In this document: one piece after another, positions 17,431-26,115 of the stretch
How positions within the stretch are numbered: position 1 is the stretch's first letter
Layout: the number at the start of each line of letters is the position of its first letter
Assembly: GCA_942492115.1 (NCBI GenBank)
Contig: CALODL010000002.1
Location: 186,001 to 250,000 of the forward strand
DNA from: CALODL01 sp942492115
Lineage (GTDB): Bacteria; Planctomycetota; Phycisphaerae; UBA1845; CAIVHJ01
Length of the DNA stretch: 64,000 nt
Direction of reading: 5' to 3'
The notes under the pieces: generated by a model
Seen by the model: the letters and a program-made list of their open reading frames with translations, nothing else
Databases searched by the model: none
Told to the model about the DNA's origin: nothing
Program-made: the position numbers and the translations under genes

Positions 17431-17939
17431 GAGGTGACCTCCGCGGCCTGAGTGCGGAACGACACGAGCCTCAGGACCTCGACTCCGTCGCGGTAGATCG
17501 TAACCGTGATGCGTTTGATGCCGCCGTCGGTCTGCCTGGTCGTACCGAGGCTGGAAGGGTTGACATAGGCGATGTCGACCCGGCGGCCATACGCACTCGC
17601 CCACAGCATGGGGCTGCCGTCGGGATACTGTGGCGGGCTGGTGGGGAGGTCGTCCGCGGCGTAGTCGTAGTCATCGAGGTCGTCGTAAGCCTTACGTCCC
17701 GTGCCGGATTCTCCACTATCGACACCGAACCCTGCGCCCGCTTCGGGGTCATCATACGCTTGCACGAGGATTTCGGTCATGAGGTCCTGGGCCAGCAGGA
17801 TGGCTACATCCCGTCGTGTTTCAGCAGTTTGGCGCACCCGGGCCGCCGATACCGCATTGAGCGCGGCGACCATCAGGCCGGCGATGATGCCCAGAGAGAC
17901 GACTGATTCCACGATGCTCAGGCCCGGCCGGCGGTTCAT
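17427..17939 (-). CDS. I-like minor pseudopilin
   Basis: 170 residues. The prepilin signal reads RRPGLSIVESVVSLGIIAGL: cleavage after Gly, with Glu at position 5 of the mature protein and a following hydrophobic helix. This is the type IV pilin/type II secretion class III signal, cut and methylated by PilD. The soluble part is acidic (DDLDDYDYAADDLP) and short, in keeping with GspI. It overlaps both neighbours by 4 bp (ATGA), so it is translated together with the J- and K-like proteins. Confidence 0.8.
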   Translation of the reverse strand: MNRRPGLSIVESVVSLGIIAGLMVAALNAVSAARVRQTAETRRDVAILLAQDLMTEILVQAYDDPEAGAGFGVDSGESGTGRKAYDDLDDYDYAADDLPTSPPQYPDGSPMLWASAYGRRVDIAYVNPSSLGTTRQTDGGIKRITVTIYRDGVEVLRLVSFRTQAAEVTS

Positions 17940-19852
17940 TCCGAAGCCTCCACGGTGATGTGGACCTGGTCCATGGACACGCCGCCCTTGTCGTCGGTGA
18001 CGGTAAGGGTGGCCGTGTAGACGCCGGCGGCGGTCAGCGATGTCTTGCCATTCGAGGCGTCGGTTGCCGTGCCATCGCCGAAGTCCCAGGCGTAGAGCAG
18101 TGCCTCGGCGTCGCTGTCCGACGAGCCGCGGCCGTCGAAGTCGAGTTCCAGGGGCGCGTCGCCCGACGTGGGTGAGATACCGGCCGCAGCCACAGGGTGG
18201 GTGTTACTGTCCAGGCCGAGATAACCGCCTTGATGGATGGTGACCTCTCCAATTTCACCACCGCTTCCTGCGTCGTACACGCGGACTGTTCGACGCGAAT
18301 CAATGGTGGAAAAACGCGTGTAGTTGAAGGTGCCGCGGTCCTCGCCGTCTACCGTCAGGTTGACCGTGTCACTCCGGTCGTCCAGGATCAATCGGACCGC
18401 GTGGAATGCGCTGCTCAGCTGGCCAACCTGGGCCAGCGTTACCGTCTCGCCACCGTCGATGTCGTTGCGCAGTCGCAGGGTTTGCGTGTTGTCGCTTTCG
18501 AGGCGGATGATGACACTCAGGGGCGCACAGGTCGTCCCGTTGCGGTCGAAGTTGACCGCGATGCCGGCGCCATCGTCGCTGGAGACCGTATCGCGAACCT
18601 GAGCTTCGATGACGGTCAGGGTGTCGAAGTCGTTCTCGGGATTCGAGTCCAATGCCCGGTCGATCTGCCACCGGCCAGTGGTGAGTTGCCCTTCCACGAA
18701 ACCTGCTCCCGCAGCGATCCAGTCGGCGACACCATCGGCATTGATGTCCAACAGGGTGGGGTCTGCCGTGAAATCGGCTGCCCACAGGGCGTCTGCCACA
18801 CACGGCGCATTGAGCATCCGGACATGCGTCTCGATGACATGGAGCGCCTCGGACGCAGCGATGCGCACGCGAATACCCGTGGTAGACAGTGACGTCCAGG
18901 CGAGTTGCGGGCCTGGAGCGGTCGTTGTGCCATGAATTTTAAAAAGCAGAGCCTGCGTGCTCTGCGCGGTGCCCCAATCCGGCTGGCCGTGCACCAGAGC
19001 TGCGTTGTTGAGCGTCACGCCACGCTCGATGTACTGCACGTGTGCAGGGCGCCCGCTGTCGGCCTGAAAGGTCAGACACAGGCCATCGCTGGGTGACAAC
19101 GCCGTGGCTGCTGAGAACGTCTTGGTGATCCATGCGTGATTCTTGCCCAGCTCGCCAGAATCGAGTGTCGCCGAATCGATGACGGTGGCGCTGGGAGTCA
19201 GGTCGTTCTCCGGGACGCGGAGCTCAACGGTCGTGGGTTGCTTGTGCACGGCAGATTTGGCCATGAATTCAACACGGCCGACCGACCAGCTGCTCGTGTC
19301 CTGCGGTAGAGTCGGCTTGAAATACTGCGCCCAGGATTCCACGTCGCTGACCTCGGCGTCCGCGAGGTTCGCCGAAGTATCGGTATAGCTCATCAGTTCG
19401 GTCTCGCTCGATTCCGTCGGCGGGCCCGAGATTGTCGTGGTGCGCACAGTGTCCTCGAACGCCAGGTTGAACTGCGCTGTGCCGTGGATCAACGTGACCG
19501 GATCCGCGCTGTTTTGCGTGCGGGTCAATGCCGCTCCGGAGGTGCCGCTCCAGTCGTAAGTGACCACTTCAGGCAGGCCGTCGTTATTGCGGTCCGGTGT
19601 GGTCAACGTGATGGAGCGATGTGAGCGATTCGTGATGTACGTGGCAGTGCGTAGTTCTTCGGCGAAGTCGTTGAGGACCCGTGCCACATCGAACGATGCC
19701 TGGGCGCCACCTGTTTCAGGCAACCCGCGACTGACCAGCACCATCGCCGAGGAGATCCCGGCCACGATGAGTGTGACCAGCGCGAGATTGACAATCATCT
19801 CGAGCAGTGTAAAGGCCCGTCGACGGACCGAGAATGGGCGCGTGTTGCTCAT
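17936..19852 (-). CDS. J-like pseudopilin with LamG-like and PKD domains
   Basis: 638 residues, about three times the usual GspJ length. The class III signal is RRRAFTLLEMIVNLALVTL, with Phe at +1 and Glu at +5. A pilin-like N-terminal part (to about 160) leads to a beta-rich middle part, then a jelly-roll module of the LamG/concanavalin-like type (about 345-540; WAADFTADPTLLDINADG, LRLRNDIDGGETVTL, VNLTVDGEDRGTF). A PKD domain follows from about 553 to the end (SGDAPLELDFDGRGSSDSD, then YAWDFGDGTA). PKD and LamG modules are extracellular and usually bind polysaccharide or protein. It overlaps the H- and I-like genes by 4 bp each. Confidence 0.8.
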   Translation of the reverse strand: MSNTRPFSVRRRAFTLLEMIVNLALVTLIVAGISSAMVLVSRGLPETGGAQASFDVARVLNDFAEELRTATYITNRSHRSITLTTPDRNNDGLPEVVTYDWSGTSGAALTRTQNSADPVTLIHGTAQFNLAFEDTVRTTTISGPPTESSETELMSYTDTSANLADAEVSDVESWAQYFKPTLPQDTSSWSVGRVEFMAKSAVHKQPTTVELRVPENDLTPSATVIDSATLDSGELGKNHAWITKTFSAATALSPSDGLCLTFQADSGRPAHVQYIERGVTLNNAALVHGQPDWGTAQSTQALLFKIHGTTTAPGPQLAWTSLSTTGIRVRIAASEALHVIETHVRMLNAPCVADALWAADFTADPTLLDINADGVADWIAAGAGFVEGQLTTGRWQIDRALDSNPENDFDTLTVIEAQVRDTVSSDDGAGIAVNFDRNGTTCAPLSVIIRLESDNTQTLRLRNDIDGGETVTLAQVGQLSSAFHAVRLILDDRSDTVNLTVDGEDRGTFNYTRFSTIDSRRTVRVYDAGSGGEIGEVTIHQGGYLGLDSNTHPVAAAGISPTSGDAPLELDFDGRGSSDSDAEALLYAWDFGDGTATDASNGKTSLTAAGVYTATLTVTDDKGGVSMDQVHITVEASE

Positions 19853-20370
19853 TGGGCGACCACCTGTTCGCTCAAAGAGATTTCAAACGCTGTGAACTCG
19901 GTCAGTGTCGCCTCCCGGGCCCGACCCGTCTCGGCGCCAACGGTGATATAGCGCGCCTGCGTGCCACGTTTGAGCGTCACCGTCCCGCCCGACAGGGCCG
20001 TGCCGTAGGGCGAATAGACCAGTTGCTTGTCGACACCGAAGTTCACTGCGTGAATGTCGATGCCATAGGGCTCAGAAGACAGATTCACTGCGTACTCCGT
20101 GGCGCCCACATCGATCGGCGCCATGTCGTCAAGCGTGTAGGTGTTTTTTGACGGATTGAACGTGATCGTTTGTTCAGTGCTGATCAGATACGCGTGGCGT
20201 TGCGCCAGCGCGCAGTCGGCAACGAGCCGGGCCACGCCCGCATCCAGCCGCCGCGTCGCAATGGCTCCAGCAAATCGTGGGGCGGCCACGCTGGCCAGAA
20301 GCGCGATGATCGCTGAAACGATGACCAGTTCGACCAGCGTGAATCCAGGCTGTCGCGAGTCGGTGTACAT
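19849..20370 (-). CDS. H-like minor pseudopilin
   Basis: 173 residues from the ATG at 20370; the frame is open to 20397, but those residues precede the signal. The class III signal is RQPGFTLVELVIVSAIIALL, with Gly before the cleavage site and Glu at +5. The body is beta-rich, as in GspH/FimT. It is separated from the major pseudopilin by that gene's terminator (20459-20490) and overlaps the J-like gene by ATGA, so it opens the four-gene minor pseudopilin unit. Confidence 0.8.
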   Translation of the reverse strand: MYTDSRQPGFTLVELVIVSAIIALLASVAAPRFAGAIATRRLDAGVARLVADCALAQRHAYLISTEQTITFNPSKNTYTLDDMAPIDVGATEYAVNLSSEPYGIDIHAVNFGVDKQLVYSPYGTALSGGTVTLKRGTQARYITVGAETGRAREATLTEFTAFEISLSEQVVAQ

Positions 20371-20458
20371 ATCAATGTGTGAGCACGATTCTCCCACACA
20401 AATCTACGATACAGGCTAAGGCCGATAAATCGCATCAGCGCTAATCTGACATCCGGGC

Positions 20459-20490
20459 AAAAAAAAACCGGCAGCACGATTGCTGCCGGT
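20459..20490 (-). terminator. Intrinsic terminator after the major pseudopilin
   Basis: Perfect 10-bp stem ACCGGCAGCA/TGCTGCCGGT with a 4-base loop and a T-run on the minus strand (A-run 20459-20467). It separates strong expression of the G-like subunit from the minor subunits downstream. Confidence 0.9.
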
Positions 20491-20525
20491 TCTCATGTCG
20501 ATCGCGCGTGTCAGTGCGCGGTTGA

Positions 20526-21026
20526 TTACTTCGGCGAGAGCTTGAGCGTCGCCAGCTCCAGCGTCCAACCACATTCAGATGCCGTCCAGGTCTGACCGAG
20601 GCCATCGCCGGCGACTGCTGCAGTGCATGTCGGGGTCGAACCGTCATCGACTTCGATGCCGACGTGTGCTTCGGACGAGCCCATGTTCGGGGGCAGGCTG
20701 CGCATGTACGGGCCGTAGGCACTGCCGCTGGCACCCGACGCAAGGCTGCCGAGAAGCAGGGCCTTGCCAACGGTGACGCTCGTGGGCGTGCCGGCGGAAC
20801 CGCCGTTCCACATGTTTGCGCCGGTATGCTCGGCCTCGTAAAGATCGATGGCGTTCTGCAGGATGGCCTGGCTGGCGCTGACCTGCTTGGCGTTGGCATT
20901 GGTTGTCGCGGCACTGAAACGCGGGACGGCGATGGCTGCGATGATTCCAATGATGACGATGACGATGACCAGTTCGACCAGCGAGAAACCGCCAGCTCGT
21001 ATGCTCTTACTGTTTGGCTTATTCAT
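20526..21026 (-). CDS. G-like major pseudopilin / type IV pilin
   Basis: 166 residues from the ATG at 21026, with AGAAGGG 8 bases upstream. The class III signal is RAGGFSLVELVIVIVIIGII, a textbook pilin start. The body has GspG-like features (NAIDLYEAEHTG, GPYMRSLPPN) and a Cys pair near the end (TPTCTA and SECGW) that could form the pilin disulfide loop. It would build the shaft of the pseudopilus, while the H-, I-, J- and K-like proteins form the tip. No ATPase, platform or secretin gene is in the window, so the assembly machine must be encoded elsewhere. Confidence 0.88.
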   Translation of the reverse strand: MNKPNSKSIRAGGFSLVELVIVIVIIGIIAAIAVPRFSAATTNANAKQVSASQAILQNAIDLYEAEHTGANMWNGGSAGTPTSVTVGKALLLGSLASGASGSAYGPYMRSLPPNMGSSEAHVGIEVDDGSTPTCTAAVAGDGLGQTWTASECGWTLELATLKLSPK

Positions 21027-21233
21027 GGCATTTACCCTTCTGTGTTGTTCGCTGAAAGGTGGCCAGGTCTGGTCCACCACGCACCACGCAACCCAAGCAT
21101 CGGTCGGTACCTCCTAGGGCTTAACTTTGCTTATTAGACCGATAATGCAGGCTGTGTCCGGGGCACGATCGCGGGACAAACGGTCGGCGGAATTGCTTTC
21201 GGCCCGGACGACCGCCGCATAGAATACGCACCC

Positions 21234-22007
21234 ATGAAAGACTGGCTTGGTTTGACATCGCCTGCTGTTCTCGACGGAGACACCCGTGATCGGTGCGCTG
21301 CCGTCGTGGCATGTAATCCGGCACTGTTCAAGGCGACCACCCACTTGTTCGTAAAGGCTGGGGCAGCGGTCGTGCGCGCTCCGGGGGCCGCGGGAGTGGT
21401 GCTGTGTCGTGAGATCGCCACGCATGCACGGGTGTGGGGCGTGGTAGCGCCGGTCGGCAAATTGCTGGCATTGAAGGAGGCCAGCACGGACGAGCTGGCC
21501 GCGCACTACCGTGCGGAGGTCGAGGCCCTGGAGGTCGCGGAACCGGATGCACTGTTGATTGATGGGATGAGTGATATCGAGGAAGCGCTCATCGCATGTC
21601 AGGCCGCCCGTACCGTGACTCAGCGGCCTCTCGGGGTGGCTTTCGTGTTCGGCTGCGGGGCGGATCACGACGAGACCGTCCTGGGCACCTCGTGCGCGGA
21701 CGTCAGCCTACGGATGCGCGACAGCGGTGTGACGTTTCTGGTGTGCTCATGTCAGCTGCCGGTCGATGAGATGGTTCTGGCGGTGCGGTTGATGTGCACC
21801 GATGGGGCGCTACCTGTCGTTGCGTGTCCGGATGCGGGGCAGCCCGAGCTCGAGGGTGATCAGATCGTCTATCGTGAGACGCCGACGGAATTCGCAGACA
21901 AGGCCGCTTCGCTCGTGGGCGCCGGCGCGGTCGGCGTCGGAGGCTGTTGCGGTGTCGGACCGGAACACATCGCTGCACTGGCGGCCCACCTCGCCGAACA
22001 CCACTGA
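21234..22007 (+). CDS. Homocysteine S-methyltransferase-like protein
   Basis: 257 residues, starting at ATG 21234. The C-terminal motif GVGGCCGVGPEHIAAL is the zinc-binding GGCCGTTPEHI motif of betaine/cobalamin-dependent homocysteine methyltransferases. The third zinc Cys is probably in TFLVCSCQ, the place of the family's GxNC motif. The substrate half is poorly conserved: the N-terminus VLDGDTRDRC lacks the usual GAMGT, and the protein is shorter than the 300-residue domain. It may methylate homocysteine or another thiol in the cytoplasm. It stands alone, divergent from the pilin cluster. Confidence 0.7.
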   Translation: MKDWLGLTSPAVLDGDTRDRCAAVVACNPALFKATTHLFVKAGAAVVRAPGAAGVVLCREIATHARVWGVVAPVGKLLALKEASTDELAAHYRAEVEALEVAEPDALLIDGMSDIEEALIACQAARTVTQRPLGVAFVFGCGADHDETVLGTSCADVSLRMRDSGVTFLVCSCQLPVDEMVLAVRLMCTDGALPVVACPDAGQPELEGDQIVYRETPTEFADKAASLVGAGAVGVGGCCGVGPEHIAALAAHLAEHH

Positions 22008-22349
22008 GAGTTCCATGAAACGCAGGTCCGCGCGCGGGCGTTCCGCTGCCCGTCGGCAGCGGGATGTGTGGTCAAGTGTTCTGCGTATTCTGCCAGTGGC
22101 TCGACCGAGGCGTGCCCGCCGCCGCATAAACATACTAAATGGCTCCTGCGCCGGTGCTCTGCCCGGTGCAGGGAACGGCGGTCGCCCAAACTTGGCGCAT
22201 TTCGACTCAACTCATTACCACGTAAACGTTTATGCCGACTTTGTGAAAAATTTCTCTTGGGCTATGGCGGCCCTTTCCGAAAGTTCCTAATATCACCGGA
22301 CTATTGTCCCACAAGGTTGTTCTGCTAGCCGACGCCCAAGGAATGCCCC
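22008..22349. other. Leader/promoter region of the nuo operon
   Basis: 340 bp without a gene. It holds a GC hairpin (CTGCC-CGTC-GGCAG, about 22052), a perfect palindrome TAAACGTTTA at 22223-22232 and AT-rich sequence to about 22290. No confident -35/-10 pair is assigned. AAGGA before the nuoA ATG is its ribosome site. Confidence 0.4.
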
Positions 22350-22790
22350 ATGAGCGGCTCTCTGGCCTCCGATTCAATCAGTGCCTATGGGCCCATCGCT
22401 ATCCTCGTGGGGGTCACGGGGCTTCTCGCCGTAGCCATGCTCGGCCTGAGCCATGTTCTCGGGCCCGGACGTGTGGGGCCCGTCAAGAACACGCCGTATG
22501 AGTCGGGGATGCCGGTGTTCGGTGACGCCCGCAGGCGGTTCAATGTCAAGTTCTATCTCGTCGCGATGTTGTTTCTGCTTTTTGACGTCGAGGTCGTGCT
22601 CATCTGGCCCTGGGCGGTGGCATTCCACCACAGTGCCACCAACCCGGAGCATGCGATCAATCAGGCCGCTGTCGCCGCAGGCATCGCTCATCCACCCACG
22701 TTCCTGTTGGGCGCGGGAGCGGTGTTCTTCGGGCTGCTGCTGGTCGGGTTTCTCTACGATCTGGGCAAAGGCGTGTTCCGCTGGTCGTGA
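22350..22790 (+). CDS. nuoA: NADH-quinone oxidoreductase subunit A
   Basis: 146 residues, three membrane helices. The signature loop PYESGMPVFGDARRRFNVKFYLVAMLFLLFD is the conserved NuoA region, beginning at about residue 50. It is part of the membrane foot of complex I, near the quinone channel. It opens a 14-subunit operon in the order A-B-C-D-(lipoprotein)-E-F-G-H-I-J-K-L-M-N, all on the plus strand with short gaps or overlaps. The C-terminal part (HHSATNPEHAIN) is a little longer than in E. coli. Confidence 0.97.
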   Translation: MSGSLASDSISAYGPIAILVGVTGLLAVAMLGLSHVLGPGRVGPVKNTPYESGMPVFGDARRRFNVKFYLVAMLFLLFDVEVVLIWPWAVAFHHSATNPEHAINQAAVAAGIAHPPTFLLGAGAVFFGLLLVGFLYDLGKGVFRWS

Positions 22791-22808
22791 ACAGGTGCAG
22801 GGAGAACA

Positions 22809-23399
22809 ATGGCCGAGCCAAAGTATGTCGACTCACCATACCAGATGTCCAAAGACGACATCCTGACCACCCGTCTGGATTCGATCGTGGATTTCGTCCA
22901 GGAGCGCGGCATCAACTGGTGTCGCAAGTATTCGCTGTGGCCGCTGCCGTTTGCTACGGCGTGTTGCGGGATCGAATTCATGGCGACGGCCGCATCGCGG
23001 TTTGACGTGGCGCGGTTCGGCGCAGAGGCTGTGAGATTCAGCCCGCGACAGGCTGATCTGCTGGTGTGTGCCGGACGGGTGGCCATCAAGATGATGCCCG
23101 TGCTGCAACGGATCTATATGCAGATGTGCGAACCGAAGTGGGTTATCAGCATGGGCGCTTGTGCGAGCACTGGCGGAGTCTTCGATACGTATGCGGTGGT
23201 GCAGGGCATCGATCAGTTTCTGCCCGTAGATGTATATATTCCAGGTTGTCCGCCGCGTCCCGAGCAGGTCCTCGAGGGCGTCATGGCCATTCAGCGTCTG
23301 GTCGAAAAAGAAGGCGTCAAGTCCAGTGCCGAGCGTGGGCGTGGTTTGCGCATGGTCGCCGAGCCGACCATTCAGGTCAATGTTGAGAAGGCGAACTGA
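22809..23399 (+). CDS. nuoB: NADH-quinone oxidoreductase subunit B
   Basis: 196 residues. It carries the N2 [4Fe-4S] cluster at the end of the electron chain: TACCGIEFMA holds two adjacent Cys, GACASTGG the third and YIPGCPPRPE the fourth. The quinone pocket forms with NuoD. The gene follows nuoA by 18 bp and has AGGGAGAA before the ATG. Length and ligands are complete. Confidence 0.98.
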   Translation: MAEPKYVDSPYQMSKDDILTTRLDSIVDFVQERGINWCRKYSLWPLPFATACCGIEFMATAASRFDVARFGAEAVRFSPRQADLLVCAGRVAIKMMPVLQRIYMQMCEPKWVISMGACASTGGVFDTYAVVQGIDQFLPVDVYIPGCPPRPEQVLEGVMAIQRLVEKEGVKSSAERGRGLRMVAEPTIQVNVEKAN

Positions 23400-23402
23400 G
23401 CC

Positions 23403-23921
23403 ATGGTGAACGAGGCCCTGAGAGCCGCTTTTCCAGATATCGATTTCTCGGCAGCAGATCTACCCGTATGCCTGGGGCAGAACGGTCCGCTTGCCGTCAT
23501 TCGCGTGGCCACTGAACGTCTGTTCGAGGTCCTCGAATTCCTGCGACATGACGATAACTGCCTGATGGAGCAGTTGTGCGATCTGACCTGCGTTGACTAT
23601 CTCAATTTTCCAGACGCGCGGGATCGTTTCGGCGTGACCTATTCGTTGTTGTCGCTGACGCACAACCACCGCCTGTGGATCAAGTGCCTGGTCAACCCTC
23701 CGCAGCCCACCGTGCCGTCGGTCTGCGGGATCTGGCAAGGGGCCAACTGGATGGAACGCGAAGCGTATGACATGTTCGGCATCGTGTTCGAAGGACACCC
23801 GGACTTGCGCCGTATCCTGACGTGGGAGGGTTTCGAAGCACATCCACTGCGCAAGGATTATCCGTTGCGGGGTCGTGGAGAACGTGAGGACTACGAGGTT
23901 ATTTTCCGCGATAGCGCCTGA
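23403..23921 (+). CDS. nuoC: NADH-quinone oxidoreductase subunit C
   Basis: 172 residues, a separate nuoC instead of the enterobacterial nuoCD fusion. Family motifs are LCDLTCVDYLNFPD, the WMEREAYDMFGIVFEGHPDLRRIL signature in the second half, and HPLRKDYPLRG near the end. It is a peripheral-arm subunit that packs on NuoB and NuoD. It begins 3 bp after nuoB and ends 2 bp before nuoD, so all three are translated together. Confidence 0.97.
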   Translation: MVNEALRAAFPDIDFSAADLPVCLGQNGPLAVIRVATERLFEVLEFLRHDDNCLMEQLCDLTCVDYLNFPDARDRFGVTYSLLSLTHNHRLWIKCLVNPPQPTVPSVCGIWQGANWMEREAYDMFGIVFEGHPDLRRILTWEGFEAHPLRKDYPLRGRGEREDYEVIFRDSA

Positions 23922-23923
23922 TC

Positions 23924-25183
23924 ATGAGTATCGAAACGCCAGCACAATTCGAACCCAGCAAGCTCATTCCGGATGAGTTTGGTGGCGATTTGTGGACACT
24001 CAATTTCGGCCCACAGCATCCGGCGACCCACACGACCCTGCGCCTCGTGCTCGAGCTCGATGGCGAAACAGTGGTCAGTTGCGTGCCGCACATCGGCTAT
24101 CTGCACAGCGGCTTCGAGAAGCTCGGCGAACATCTCGATTACAACCAGTACGTCGTCGTTACCGACCGTATGAACTACGTCAGCCCAATGGCCAATAACA
24201 TTGCCTGGCATCACGCGTGCGAGGTCATGTTCGGCATCGAGATCACTCCCCGTTGCAAAGTCATCCGTACGATTATTGCCGAGTTGGCCCGCATCCAGGA
24301 TCACCTGCTGTGCGTCGGCGCGGCAGCACTGGATCTTGGAGCCTTGACCGCCTTCCTGTATGGCTTCAACGAACGCGAGTTGATTTACGATATCTTCGAG
24401 GATGTCTGCGGCGCGCGCTTTACGACCAGCTATACCCGCGTAGGCGGGTTGATGCAGGACATTCCTGACGGTTGGGCGACTAAGATCAAGAACTTCCTGG
24501 CCATCTTGCCCAAGTCGCTTGCGGAAATAGAACGCTTGCTGAATCGCAATCGCATCTTTCTCGAACGCACGCGCGGTATTGGTTACATCAGTCGTGACGA
24601 TGCGGTGTCCTACGGGTGGACCGGCCCACTGGCCCGTTCGGCCGGGGTACGCCGCGATCTGCGTAAGGACGAACCGTACTTGTGCTACGCCGACAACTGG
24701 GATGGCCAGGGCTCGTCAGCAGTGCAGTTCAAGGTGCCGATTTCCGACATGGGTGATGTATACGGCCGTTATCGCGTTCGCCTCGAAGAGATGAAACAGT
24801 CGTTGGCCATCATCAGCCAGCTGGTTGACAACATTCCGCCGGGTCCGATCAACGTCCTGCCCGATGATCGGATGACGCTGCCAGACAAATCCGAGGTGTA
24901 CTTCAGCATCGAAGGACTGATTCATCACTTCGAGCAGATCATGACCAATCGTGGGTGGACGCCGCCGATTGGCGAAGCCTATGGGGCCAACGAGACGGCC
25001 AACGGCGAACTGGGTTTCCACCTGGTCAGCGACGGCGACCGTTACCCGTATCGCGCCCGCTGTCGTCCGCCCAGTTTTATCAACTATCAGGCGATGCCCC
25101 ATTTGACGGTCGGACATCAGATTTCGGATGTCGTCGCGATTCTGGGATCGCTGAATATCATTGCCGCCGAGCTCGATCGCTGA
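23924..25183 (+). CDS. nuoD: NADH-quinone oxidoreductase subunit D
   Basis: 419 residues, a normal 49-kDa-type length. It contains NFGPQHPATHTTLRLVLELDGE, whose GPQHP His faces the quinone, the signature HIGYLHSGFEKLGE, and the C-terminal SFINYQAMPHLTVG with GSLNIIAAELDR at the end. It forms the quinone-binding cavity with NuoB. The downstream lipoprotein gene begins 19 bp after the stop. Confidence 0.98.
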   Translation: MSIETPAQFEPSKLIPDEFGGDLWTLNFGPQHPATHTTLRLVLELDGETVVSCVPHIGYLHSGFEKLGEHLDYNQYVVVTDRMNYVSPMANNIAWHHACEVMFGIEITPRCKVIRTIIAELARIQDHLLCVGAAALDLGALTAFLYGFNERELIYDIFEDVCGARFTTSYTRVGGLMQDIPDGWATKIKNFLAILPKSLAEIERLLNRNRIFLERTRGIGYISRDDAVSYGWTGPLARSAGVRRDLRKDEPYLCYADNWDGQGSSAVQFKVPISDMGDVYGRYRVRLEEMKQSLAIISQLVDNIPPGPINVLPDDRMTLPDKSEVYFSIEGLIHHFEQIMTNRGWTPPIGEAYGANETANGELGFHLVSDGDRYPYRARCRPPSFINYQAMPHLTVGHQISDVVAILGSLNIIAAELDR

Positions 25184-25202
25184 CCGAACAGGAGACGTTG
25201 TG

Positions 25203-26087
25203 GTGCCGAGCAAGAAAACACGCTGGATGACGGGAGCCGTCGTGGCTGTCGCGGTGCTGGCCGCCAGTGGCTGCGCGCCTGGCCGGCTCATGAATCCGCC
25301 GGAAGGTTGGCCGAGTGAGTGGCGCGGTTTGGCGCTGTACAGTACGCCTCACGCGTACATCTACGCATCGAGCGACGGCGTGGCCGGTGAGATGGATCGC
25401 CTGGTCCAGAAGGTGTCACGCGACGCACGCCGGCGCCTGGGGATCGACGTCGGCAAGGGCCTGGTCATCGCCGCCAACAGTGCTGACGAGGCTGCCCTGT
25501 CCTCCCCCGAGGAACACTACTATCAGGCGTTGCGTGTCGAGACGATCATGATGGGGGGCGTGCCGATATCGCGGGAAGACTTCGAGTCGCACTGGGCTGC
25601 ATTGAGTGGTGCAATGGCCGAGGAAGGGATCGAACCAGAGACCGAAGTGCTGGCCCGTTCCGTTGCCCTGGACTCAGAGACGATGACCACCGCTCTCGAG
25701 TTGCCCCACGCCGTCGCCGACGGGGTCGACTGGGCCGTGGGACTGTCGTCGCGGCGGTGCATCGAGGTCGCCAGCAAGGACATGATGAACCAGAAGATCG
25801 CTGCGCGGGGTACGGGGCCTCTGGCCGTCGTTGCCGTGGCTCCACTGCTGGTCATCGAGGAGTCGCGCATGGTCAACAATGCGATCGTCGAACGCGACGT
25901 GAAGATGTTTACTATCTTCGCCCACCGCTACGGCGAGCTGGGTGAGGAGGTCTGTGCCGCCCGGGTGCAGGCTTATACCCAACGCAAGTTGACCGAAGCC
26001 ATGGCTCCTGTGTTCTCGGCGTTTGCGGAGGTGTTCGAGAACCTGGGCGATGCTCTACTGCGCCCGCAACCGGCCAGGACCGGATGA
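25203..26087 (+). CDS. Lipoprotein inside the nuo operon, unknown function
   Basis: 294 residues from the GTG at 25203, preceded by AGGAGA; the open frame runs upstream into nuoD, but this start gives a proper signal. KKTRWMTGAVVAVAVLAASGC is a lipoprotein signal with lipobox AASGC. The mature part is soluble (GLALYSTPHAYIYASSDGVA onward), contains no Fe-S or cofactor motif, and is not a known complex I subunit. It lies between nuoD and nuoE, 19 bp and 28 bp away, so it is surely co-transcribed. It might be an assembly or accessory factor on the periplasmic side, but this is inference from position only. Confidence 0.8.
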   Translation: MPSKKTRWMTGAVVAVAVLAASGCAPGRLMNPPEGWPSEWRGLALYSTPHAYIYASSDGVAGEMDRLVQKVSRDARRRLGIDVGKGLVIAANSADEAALSSPEEHYYQALRVETIMMGGVPISREDFESHWAALSGAMAEEGIEPETEVLARSVALDSETMTTALELPHAVADGVDWAVGLSSRRCIEVASKDMMNQKIAARGTGPLAVVAVAPLLVIEESRMVNNAIVERDVKMFTIFAHRYGELGEEVCAARVQAYTQRKLTEAMAPVFSAFAEVFENLGDALLRPQPARTG

Positions 26088-26115
26088 CCACCGAGTTTGA
26101 ACCGAGGGACATGCC

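Noticed and set aside
20421..20428. GCCGATAA hexamer-like sigma-28 -10 on the plus strand
   Set aside because: No TCAAG or TAAA at the right distance and no plus-strand gene follows.
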